Shown: positions 28,966-36,743 of the stretch, in pieces | How the letters are laid out: the number at the start of each line of letters is the position of its first letter | Position numbering within the stretch: the stretch's first letter is position 1 | From: Candidatus Pantoea floridensis | GTDB lineage: Bacteria > Pseudomonadota > Gammaproteobacteria > Enterobacterales > Enterobacteriaceae | Direction: 5' to 3' | DNA: 64,000 bases | Assembly: GCF_900215435.1 (NCBI RefSeq) | Contig: NZ_OCMY01000001.1 | Coordinates: 4,278,001-4,342,000 of the forward strand | Position numbers and translations under genes: made by a program | Notes under the pieces: model-generated | The model's input: only the letters and a program-made list of their open reading frames with translations | Told to the model about the DNA's origin: nothing | Databases searched by the model: none

Positions 28966-29829
28966 CTAGCGTTTCAGATATTGATAAACCGCCGCCAGAT
29001 CCTGCTCGCCATAACCGGCGTCCACCGCTTGCTGCCAGACGTCAACGATGTTTTCCAGCGCCGGCAGTTTGCTGTCGCCCGCCGCGTCCAGCGCCAGTTT
29101 GGCGTCTTTCAGTGCCCACACCAGATGCATCTGTGGGGTGAAATCACCGCTGGCGATCATACCGAGTTTCATTTTGGCATACGGCGCGGCGAGTGGGCCG
29201 CCATCCAGCACTTTCCACAGATCGTCAGTGCTGAAACCGAATTCTTCCGCCAAACGGGTACTTTCCGCCAGGCTCTGCATCAGACCAATCAGCCAGCTAT
29301 TCACCACCAGCTTCATGCGCGAGCTGGCACCCGCTGCGCCCAGCCACTGCGTACCTTTACCGATGGCAGCAAACACCTGCTCGGCGGCCTGCGCTTTGCT
29401 TTGATCGCCGCTCGCCATCACCAGAATTTGCGCATTTTCTGCCGGCGCTTTGGTACCGGAAACCGGCGCATCGATAAACACCACGTCCGGACGCACGCTT
29501 TTAAATTCGGCGATCAGTTGATCGGTGGCTTCCACGCCGATGGTGCCCATCTGGCAAAGGGTTGCGCCCTGCTTAAGGTTGCTGCGGGCATCGTTCAAGG
29601 CCTGTTGCGTAATGTCCCCATCAGCCAGCATGGCGATCACCACATCCGCGCCCTCAACCGCTTGTGCGGCGCTATCGGCTAAGGTGATGCCAGCGTCCAG
29701 CAGATCTTCGCCCCTGGCGCGCGTGCGGTTCCAGCCGCGTACCGTAAAGCCTTTTTTCAACAGGTTGGCGGCAAATGCATGACCCATTGCGCCCAATCCC
29801 AGTACCGCTACCACAGGTTGCTGACTCAT
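28966..29829 (-). CDS. NAD(P)-dependent beta-hydroxyacid dehydrogenase
   Basis: A 287-residue enzyme of the 3-hydroxyisobutyrate dehydrogenase family. The Rossmann motif GLGAMG is at residues 11-16, DAPVSGTKAPAEN in the middle and the catalytic lysine segment SRMKLVVNSW near residue 172. An AGAGGG ribosome site precedes ATG. The substrate is not known. Confidence 0.92.
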   Translation of the reverse strand: MSQQPVVAVLGLGAMGHAFAANLLKKGFTVRGWNRTRARGEDLLDAGITLADSAAQAVEGADVVIAMLADGDITQQALNDARSNLKQGATLCQMGTIGVEATDQLIAEFKSVRPDVVFIDAPVSGTKAPAENAQILVMASGDQSKAQAAEQVFAAIGKGTQWLGAAGASSRMKLVVNSWLIGLMQSLAESTRLAEEFGFSTDDLWKVLDGGPLAAPYAKMKLGMIASGDFTPQMHLVWALKDAKLALDAAGDSKLPALENIVDVWQQAVDAGYGEQDLAAVYQYLKR

Positions 29830-30049
29830 CTATCCCTCTCTTTTGTGCCTACAGACAAAACCGCCAGACTGACAGAATTTTCCTCACGCAGCCAGGCGAG
29901 AGATGCGATGAAAAAACATTTTCAACACCGCAAAGAGTAATAATCCGTCATACTATTAACGCTTTTCAAACAAATGAAAAAACGATTAACATACGCGCCA
30001 TAAATGTTCCATTCGGTACATTCCACGCCCTTTTTTACGGTCTTTCATA

Positions 30050-32161
30050 ATGAAAATAGCTTTACTGCGACAGGCTTCGTTGCTGATGGTGCCCGCAATG
30101 TTCCCGCTTGCTGTCATCGCGGCGGATGCAGGCAGCAATACCATGGTGGTGAGTGCCTCACCCGCTGCTTCCGGACTCTCTGAGCTGGATACGCCAGCAG
30201 CGGTTAGCGTGGTTTCCGGCGACGATATGCGCCACGCGGCACCGCGCGTGAATTTGTCTGAAAATCTCGCCAGCGTGCCCGGTTTGCAGATACAAAACAG
30301 ACAAAATTATGCCCAGGACCTACAGATTTCGGTGCGCGGCTTTGGTTCGCGTTCCACTTTCGGCCTGCGCGGCATCCGCATGTATGTTGACGGGATCCCA
30401 GCCACCATGCCAGACGGCCAGGGCCAAACCTCCAATATTGATATCGGATCGATTGATCATATTGACGTGCTGCGTGGCCCGTTCTCGGCGCTGTACGGCA
30501 ACTCTTCCGGTGGCGTGATTAACGTCGAAACCCAAACCGGTCAGCAGCCCACTACGCTGGAAGCCAGCAGCTGGTATGGCAGCTACGGCAGCTGGCGCAA
30601 CAGTGTGAAAGCCAGCGGCGCAACCGGCGACGGCACGCACGCCGGCGACGTCAATTACACCGTTTCCGCCTCACGCTTTACCACGCACGGCTATCGCGAT
30701 CACAGCTCGGCACAAAAAAACCTGGGTAACGCCAAACTCGGCGTGCGCATTGACGATGTCAGCACCCTGACGCTGCTGTTTAACAGCGTACACGTGGATG
30801 CGCAGGATCCGGGCGGCTTAACCGCCGATCAGTGGAAAGATAATCCGCGCCAGGTGGCCAGCAATGTGACCTTGTACAACGCACGTAAAACCGTCGATCA
30901 GACGCAAGCAGGCCTGCACTATCAGCGTCAGATGAGTGAAAATGACGATCTGAGCGTCATGATGTATGCAGGCGAGCGCGAAACCACACAGTACCAATCG
31001 ATTCCTAAAAGTGCTCAGCAAAGCGCAGGCAATGCGGGCGGCGTGATTTCGCTGGCGCGTCATTATCAGGGCATTGATACGCGCTGGACGCACCGCGACG
31101 CGCTGTTCACCATCCCGGTGACGTTCACCGGCGGTATAGACTATGAAACCATGACCGAAAAGCGTAAGGGCTATCAAAACTTCACCGCCAACGAGCTAGG
31201 CGTACAGGGCGATCTGCGTCGTAACGAGCGCAACCTGATGTGGAATCTCGATCCCTATCTGCAAACCGCGTGGCAGCTAACGGATAAACTGTCGCTGGAT
31301 GCTGGTGTGCGTTTCAGTACGGTGAATTTTGACTCCAACGACTATTACGTGACCGCTACCGATCCGGACGACAGCGGCAACCGTCGCTACCATCGCTGGC
31401 TGCCGGCGGCGGCGCTGAACTACACGATTGATAACAGCTGGAACGCCTACGTTTCTGCCGGACGCGGTTTCGAAACGCCTACGTTGAATGAGTTGTCCTA
31501 TCGTGCCGCCAATCAGGCCGGCCTCAATTTAGATCTGCAACCGGCCACCAGCGAGACGGTTGAGCTTGGCAGCAAAAAACGTATTGGCAATGGTCTGTTA
31601 ACCGCGGCGGTATTCCAGACGGATACCAAAAACGAGATCGTTTCCGATAGCAGCTTTGAGGGCCGCACCAGCTACAAAAACGCCGGTGAAACCCGTCGCC
31701 GTGGTTTAGAGCTGGGGCTGGATCAGCAATTCGGTGAAAGCTGGCGTTTTAAAGCCGCATGGACCTTGCTGGATGCCCGCTATCGCTCTAACGTCTGCGG
31801 CACTGAAAGCTGCAATGGCAACCGCATTCCAGGCATTGCGCGCAATATGGCGTATGCCGGATTGGCCTATGCGCCAGAACAAGGCTGGTATGCTGGAACA
31901 GATGTGCGTTACCTGAGCGATATCGCCGCTGATGATGAGAACGATGTGAAAGCGCCGTCTTACACCGTAGTGGGGATAAATAGCGGTTATAAATGGCTGG
32001 TGCAAAACTGGACGTTGGATCTGTTTGGTCGCGTCGATAATCTGTTTGACCGCAATTATATTGGTTCGGTGATCGTCAACGAAAGCAACGGCCGCTATTA
32101 CGAACCGGCACCGGGCCGCAATTACAGCGTCGGTTTAACGGTGAGCTATGCGTTTCAGTAA
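30050..32161 (+). CDS. pqqU: TonB-dependent PQQ receptor, PqqU/YncD type
   Basis: A 703-residue outer-membrane receptor with signal peptide (cleavage near VIAA), plug domain and 22-strand barrel ending in aromatic F-Q. It resembles E. coli YncD (PqqU) closely over long stretches, including NRQNYAQDLQ, VDGIPATMPDGQGQTSNID and IVNESNGRYYEP. E. coli PqqU takes up PQQ. The host also makes PQQ, with the operon about 5 kb away, so re-capture of its own cofactor is plausible. Confidence 0.93.
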   Translation: MKIALLRQASLLMVPAMFPLAVIAADAGSNTMVVSASPAASGLSELDTPAAVSVVSGDDMRHAAPRVNLSENLASVPGLQIQNRQNYAQDLQISVRGFGSRSTFGLRGIRMYVDGIPATMPDGQGQTSNIDIGSIDHIDVLRGPFSALYGNSSGGVINVETQTGQQPTTLEASSWYGSYGSWRNSVKASGATGDGTHAGDVNYTVSASRFTTHGYRDHSSAQKNLGNAKLGVRIDDVSTLTLLFNSVHVDAQDPGGLTADQWKDNPRQVASNVTLYNARKTVDQTQAGLHYQRQMSENDDLSVMMYAGERETTQYQSIPKSAQQSAGNAGGVISLARHYQGIDTRWTHRDALFTIPVTFTGGIDYETMTEKRKGYQNFTANELGVQGDLRRNERNLMWNLDPYLQTAWQLTDKLSLDAGVRFSTVNFDSNDYYVTATDPDDSGNRRYHRWLPAAALNYTIDNSWNAYVSAGRGFETPTLNELSYRAANQAGLNLDLQPATSETVELGSKKRIGNGLLTAAVFQTDTKNEIVSDSSFEGRTSYKNAGETRRRGLELGLDQQFGESWRFKAAWTLLDARYRSNVCGTESCNGNRIPGIARNMAYAGLAYAPEQGWYAGTDVRYLSDIAADDENDVKAPSYTVVGINSGYKWLVQNWTLDLFGRVDNLFDRNYIGSVIVNESNGRYYEPAPGRNYSVGLTVSYAFQ

Positions 32162-32189
32162 ATAAACGCGTTGCCACGATTGATATCCA

Positions 32190-32257
32190 GGTGCGCATGA
32201 ATGCGCACCCTACAAAAACCCAGCTATATACACGTAGGGTCGCCATGCATGGCGACC
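32190..32257. repeat. Dispersed two-palindrome repeat, copy C
   Basis: GGTGCGCATGAATGCGCACC then CTAC, a spacer, then GTAGG and GTCGCCATGCATGGCGACC. Same orientation as copy A. Confidence 0.85.
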
Positions 32258-32268
32258 GAAACTGTCTA

Positions 32269-32823
32269 TTACTTCAACAACGCCAGCACGTCTTCCGTTG
32301 TGCCGGTTTCACCCAAGCGCGGGAAGATACGTTCAACGCTGTTTTTGTGCGTTTCGGCATTCAGGCAGGTCATGGCATCGGTTGCCAACGTGACGTTGTA
32401 ACCGAGCTCATAAGCCTGACGCGCAGTGGACTCTACGCCAATAGCGGTAGCGATACCGCAGATGACCACCTGGGTAACGCCACGTTGCTGCAGCTGCTCA
32501 TGCAGGTCGGTGTTGTGGAACGCGCCCCAGGTCTTTTTGGTGATGGCGATATCGCCGCGCTGCTGCGCCAAATCCGGCACTAATGTCGCCCAATCGGCTG
32601 GCAGATCGCCGCCGTGGCGAGGTTGTTCATTACGGCCTGGCGCGCCTCCCGCTACGTTAACCAGCACCACCGGACGTTTTTGCCCCCGGAAGGCATCGGC
32701 TAAACGCGCTGAGCGCTCAATCACCTCGTTGGCTTCTAACGGTGCCACGGGCAGCGCGACGATGCCGTTCTGCAGGTCAATCACAATCAGCGCGGTATTG
32801 TCATCAAGGGTAGTTAAAGCCAT
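32269..32823 (-). CDS. Isochorismatase-family cysteine hydrolase
   Basis: A 184-residue protein with the family triad: Asp in LIVIDLQNG, Lys in ITKKTWGAF and Cys in VICGIATAIGVESTAR. The start MALTTL at 32823 lies 17 bp after the MarR stop, so the pair forms an operon. Such enzymes hydrolyse amides or vinyl ethers; the substrate is unknown. Confidence 0.9.
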   Translation of the reverse strand: MALTTLDDNTALIVIDLQNGIVALPVAPLEANEVIERSARLADAFRGQKRPVVLVNVAGGAPGRNEQPRHGGDLPADWATLVPDLAQQRGDIAITKKTWGAFHNTDLHEQLQQRGVTQVVICGIATAIGVESTARQAYELGYNVTLATDAMTCLNAETHKNSVERIFPRLGETGTTEDVLALLK

Positions 32824-32840
32824 GTTGAGTCCTCTCAGGA

Positions 32841-33266
32841 TTAATGGTCGGCAAGTCGTTGAAGTAAAGGAATGGCGGCCAGCAGCGTTTGCTGCTCGTG
32901 TGGCGTTAGCTGTGTAGCGATGCTCTCTACGAGCCAATCATCCCGCTGCGCGCGGTTGGCGGCGATAAGCGCTAAACAGGCGTCGGTGGGCTGATAGCGG
33001 GTTTTGCGGCCATCCAGCGGATCGACAGCACCCTGCACCATACCCAGCGCCTGTAAGCTGGCAACGGTCGCGCCCATTGATTGGGTTCGTACCGCTTCCC
33101 GAGCCGCCAATTCCGTCACCGTCATCGCACCGTCGCGCACCAGATAACCGAGCACCGAAACCTGCGGCCAGGTGAGATCGCCCGGTGGGGCCGATTCACG
33201 CAGGCGGCGCGCCAGTTTGCCATTGATGCTGCGCAGTAGCGCGGCCGCGCTATTAAGATCGCTCAT
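32841..33266 (-). CDS. MarR-family repressor
   Basis: A 141-residue winged-helix protein (TWPQVSVLGYLVRDG, MTVTELAAREAVRTQSMGATV, wing with DPLDGRKTRY). It is first in the operon with the isochorismatase and probably represses both from the palindrome 43 bp upstream. Confidence 0.9.
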   Translation of the reverse strand: MSDLNSAAALLRSINGKLARRLRESAPPGDLTWPQVSVLGYLVRDGAMTVTELAAREAVRTQSMGATVASLQALGMVQGAVDPLDGRKTRYQPTDACLALIAANRAQRDDWLVESIATQLTPHEQQTLLAAIPLLQRLADH

Positions 33267-33308
33267 GGCACCTTCTCCTTACTAATGAAGCGCGAGTATA
33301 TAAATAGG

Positions 33309-33332
33309 AAGGCAAACTGTGTAGTTTACCTT
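33309..33332. promoter_or_regulatory. MarR operator candidate
   Basis: AAGGCAAACT-GTGT-AGTTTACCTT is a near-perfect inverted repeat directly ahead of the MarR gene. Confidence 0.65.
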
Positions 33333-33373
33333 CGTATCAATTTGTAATTGCGCGCGCTGTCGGCGGGTTGCGT

Positions 33374-33427
33374 GGGGTGCGGCATTTATGCGCAGCGGGT
33401 GTTAGCCGCGATAAATGGCGCCCCTAT
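33374..33427. repeat. Dispersed two-palindrome repeat, copy D (degenerate)
   Basis: Shows GGTGCGGCATTTATGCGCA and, after a spacer, GCGATAAATGGCGCC then CCTA. Both palindromes have mismatches, so this is an older copy. It touches the 3' end of the XRE gene. Confidence 0.6.
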
Positions 33428-33969
33428 GGCCGCTGCAAATAGTGGATTAGGCTGTGAAAACGCAGCGGCGTGCTGAGCGGATTGCGATAGCTGTGTGGTT
33501 TATCGGCGGCGAACTGACTGGCCTCGCCGCACTGTAAGCGGCGCCATGTGCCGTCCAATCCCAACAGCAACTCACCTTCCAGCACCACCACTTGCTCAAT
33601 CACGCCACTTTCGTGCGCTGATGAATCGCTCTGCGCGCCAGCCGCCAGCATCACTTCCAACAGATCAAAACGTAGCCTCGCGTCGTACGGCAGCAGCGGT
33701 TTGACCTGCATCTGCGCGTTTGGCTGGCGGAAAGTCGCAGCGCTGCCCGGCGGCTGATCGCTGCCCTGCACAAAGAAAGAAAACGGCACATTAAAGCCGG
33801 TCGCGATCTTCCAGAGCGTCGCTATCGTAGGGCTTGATTCACCGCGCTCAATCTGGCCAAGCATCGCCTTGCTTACGCCTGTGCGTTCCGCTGCCAGCGT
33901 CAGGCTCCAGCCATTCGCCTGACGCAGCTGTTTCAGCGCCAGACTCAGATGTTGATGCAGATTTTCCAT
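33424..33969 (-). CDS. XRE-cupin regulator, YdcN-like
   Basis: A 181-residue protein with an N-terminal HTH (SLTLAAERTGVSKAMLGQIERGESSPT) and a C-terminal cupin. It is divergent from a BenE transporter gene, the same arrangement as ydcN-ydcO in E. coli, and probably controls it. Confidence 0.9.
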   Translation of the reverse strand: MENLHQHLSLALKQLRQANGWSLTLAAERTGVSKAMLGQIERGESSPTIATLWKIATGFNVPFSFFVQGSDQPPGSAATFRQPNAQMQVKPLLPYDARLRFDLLEVMLAAGAQSDSSAHESGVIEQVVVLEGELLLGLDGTWRRLQCGEASQFAADKPHSYRNPLSTPLRFHSLIHYLQRP

Positions 33970-34032
33970 GTGTTCTCCCCTCTTGCTGGCGCGCAGTGTA
34001 GCACTTGTGCGCTATAGCGTCCCATGCAACAA

Positions 34033-34050
34033 TGTGCGTTATAACGCACA
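34033..34050. promoter_or_regulatory. Operator between the XRE regulator and the BenE transporter
   Basis: TGTGCGTTATAACGCACA is a perfect 18-bp palindrome. A related imperfect site (TGTGCGCTATAGCG) lies about 27 bp to the left, so two regulator dimers may bind. Confidence 0.7.
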
Positions 34051-34065
34051 AGAGGATGTAACCTG

Positions 34066-35244
34066 ATGATTACTGCTACCCCGCGCAGCGCTTTCTCTTT
34101 TCCGATGCTGATTTCTGGCTTTATCGCCGTGCTGGTGGGTTACAGCAGTACGGCCGCGCTGATTTTTCAGGCCGCACAGGCGGCGGGCGCTGCGCCAGAA
34201 CAGATTGGGGGCTGGTTTTCGCTGCTCGGCATCGGTATGGGGCTGGCTTCATTGGGTTTATCCGTTTGGACACGCATGCCGATTCTTGCAGCATGGTCCA
34301 CGCCCGGCGCGGCGCTGCTCGCCACTAGCGTGCAAGGATTAACGCTGAATGAAGTGGTCGGCGTATTTGTCGCGACCAATCTGTTGATTGTACTTTCTGG
34401 CATTACCGGCCTGTTTGCCAAACTGATGAACCACATTCCGCAATCGCTGGCGGCCGCCATGTTAGCCGGCATTTTGCTGCGTTTTGGTATCGGCACGTTT
34501 AGCGGATTGCAGAGCCATTTCGCCCTGTGTGGCAGCATGTGTTTGGTCTGGCTGATAAGTCGACGCTGGCTGCCGCGTTACGCCATCCTGCTGGCGCTTG
34601 TCGCAGGGGTACTGGTGGCGCTGGGGCAACAAACCATCCATTTCCCGCCGCATGCGTTGGCCATCAGTTGGCCTGCGTTTATCATGCCGCAGTTTACGCT
34701 GGCATCGCTGATTGGCGTGGGTTTGCCCTATTTCCTGGTGACGATGGCATCGCAGAACGCGCCAGGGATCGCGACCTTGCAGGCGCACGGTTACCAACCA
34801 CCGGTGTCGGCGCTAACGGGCTGGACTGGCTTTATTGCTTTAGTTCTCTCACCTTTTGGCGGGTTTTCAGTGTGTATCGCCGCCATTACCGCCGCGATTT
34901 GCATGGGTGAGGATGTCGATCCGAATCCGGCACGGCGCTGGATGGCTGCGGCACTGGCAGGTGTTTTTTATCTGCTCACCGGCTTTACAGGCGGCTTAAT
35001 TGCCGTGATGTTGAGCGCACTGCCGCCGGTGTTGATTGCCACGCTGGCAGGTTTGGCGTTATTAGCGACGCTTGCCGGCAGTTTGCAGCGCGCACTGGCC
35101 GAACCGCAGCAGCGGGACAGCGCGATTATCGCGTTTCTCATCACCGCCAGCGGCATTTCCCTGCTCGGCATCGGCTCGGCATTTTGGGGCTTGCTCGGCG
35201 GCGTACTCACTTATTTTGTTCTCACGCCGCGCTCTCGCGCTTAA
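34066..35244 (+). CDS. BenE-family transporter, YdcO-like
   Basis: A 392-residue inner-membrane protein with about twelve hydrophobic helices, of the benzoate/H+ symporter family (GYSSTAALIFQAAQAAGA, WSTPGAALLA, SQNAPGIATLQAHGY). Substrate unproven. Controlled with its divergent XRE regulator. Confidence 0.9.
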   Translation: MITATPRSAFSFPMLISGFIAVLVGYSSTAALIFQAAQAAGAAPEQIGGWFSLLGIGMGLASLGLSVWTRMPILAAWSTPGAALLATSVQGLTLNEVVGVFVATNLLIVLSGITGLFAKLMNHIPQSLAAAMLAGILLRFGIGTFSGLQSHFALCGSMCLVWLISRRWLPRYAILLALVAGVLVALGQQTIHFPPHALAISWPAFIMPQFTLASLIGVGLPYFLVTMASQNAPGIATLQAHGYQPPVSALTGWTGFIALVLSPFGGFSVCIAAITAAICMGEDVDPNPARRWMAAALAGVFYLLTGFTGGLIAVMLSALPPVLIATLAGLALLATLAGSLQRALAEPQQRDSAIIAFLITASGISLLGIGSAFWGLLGGVLTYFVLTPRSRA

Positions 35245-35397
35245 AACTTCAACAACTTAGGTTTACACGCGGGAAAAACGCCCTGTTTTTCCCCCTTTAT
35301 CAGCCGTTTGATTTTCCTGCATTTGGCTTAAGATCACTACCATCGCCAAAAACACACACTGTTCTGCCTCAGACAACCACCGATAAGGGCCCAACGA

Positions 35398-36741
35398 GTG
35401 GCAAAAACTTTTCTGCGCAGCGGCAATCTGGATACGGTACTGGCACTGGGTGAAAACGGCCAGCCCGTCTGGACCTCCGCGCTGCAAATCCGTGAAACCT
35501 TGCGTCTGCGCCGCCAAACTACGCTGGCCAACTGCCTGGCCATTCCGCAGGCCAATGAGCGCGGTGATCGCCTCGATTGGTACGCCCCTTTTAACGGCAA
35601 AGTAAAGTCCTGGCTTGGTGCCAGCGATCGCGAGCGCCGTGAGGCGCTGGAACTGCTGACGTTAAACCAGCAGGATCTTCAGGCGCTGAGCCTGCGTGCG
35701 CGTGATGCAGATAATCCTGCCCTGCGTCTTTTCGGTGCGTTGCTAAGCAAAACCCTGCAGTTCCCCGATCAGCAGTACGTTTATCTGGTGGATGGCAAGC
35801 CAGTGATTACCTTCTGGGGTTTTGTTGATCCTCAGGCGCGTTCGCGTGATGACGCGCTGGCTTGTCTGCGCGATACGCTTGAAGATGAGCTGCCGCCGCT
35901 GTTGCCAGAACCACCGGCGGTTACGCCATTAGTGGTTGCGCCGGTTATTGCGCCGCTGATCGAAGTGCCTGCCGTGGCGGCCGAGCCGGTTGCTGAGCCG
36001 GAGCCAGAAGAAATCGCACCCGCAGAGGACGTTCCGCCGCCAGAACCGCAACCCGCAGCGCAACCTACCCCGCCTACCCGTCGCGGCCTGCGTCCATTGG
36101 CGCTGCTACTGCCGATTGCGGCGGCGGTTGCCGCTGGCGTCGCCTTCTGGCTGCACAGTGCACCTGAACCCCAGACGCCTGCGGTGGCCGACGCGCCCGC
36201 CGTCGTCAGTACGCCGCCTGCGATTGTGTTAAAAGCGGTAAAATTGCCCGCCACGCTGCCACAAACTCACGCGACCGTGATCGTCGCTGCGCCGGAGGTT
36301 GCCCCCGTGAAACCTGAAGCCCCGCCGGAAGTGGTGGCTGAGCACACCGAACCGGCAAAAGCGGACGATCTGGTGATGACCACAGAAGATGCGCGTCTCG
36401 GCTCAGTGAAATTCATTAATGGTAGCTGGCGCGTCACCTTGCGTCAGACCAATCTGCCCACCGGTAAGCCGCCCAGCCTGCGATATCAGATCAAAAATGG
36501 TAAAGGCACCGCCACCATTACCCAGGGCGACAACATCCGCTGCAAAGCCGATGTCACCGCCGCGATGACGACCGCCGGCACCATGGAAGTGCGCAGCCGC
36601 TATACTGCCAGCTGCAGCGATAAATCGCGCTACCGCATGCCGGAACTGGTGTGTAAAGCCGGTGATGGCATTGCCAGCTGTACTGCGCAATATGGCGCAG
36701 ACCAGGTGTTCCCGTTGACGATTAAGCGTGAGAGTAAGTAA
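35398..36741 (+). CDS. srfA: SrfA-like protein
   Basis: A 447-residue protein with a GTG start after AAGGG. An N-terminal soluble part (1-160) is followed by a Pro/Ala/Glu-rich linker, one membrane helix (about 232-251), a second Pro/Ala-rich stretch and a C-terminal periplasmic domain with four cysteines. It is called SrfA because it immediately precedes srfB, as in the Salmonella-type srfABC cluster. Function is not established. Confidence 0.8.
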   Translation: MAKTFLRSGNLDTVLALGENGQPVWTSALQIRETLRLRRQTTLANCLAIPQANERGDRLDWYAPFNGKVKSWLGASDRERREALELLTLNQQDLQALSLRARDADNPALRLFGALLSKTLQFPDQQYVYLVDGKPVITFWGFVDPQARSRDDALACLRDTLEDELPPLLPEPPAVTPLVVAPVIAPLIEVPAVAAEPVAEPEPEEIAPAEDVPPPEPQPAAQPTPPTRRGLRPLALLLPIAAAVAAGVAFWLHSAPEPQTPAVADAPAVVSTPPAIVLKAVKLPATLPQTHATVIVAAPEVAPVKPEAPPEVVAEHTEPAKADDLVMTTEDARLGSVKFINGSWRVTLRQTNLPTGKPPSLRYQIKNGKGTATITQGDNIRCKADVTAAMTTAGTMEVRSRYTASCSDKSRYRMPELVCKAGDGIASCTAQYGADQVFPLTIKRESK

Positions 36742-36743
36742 AC

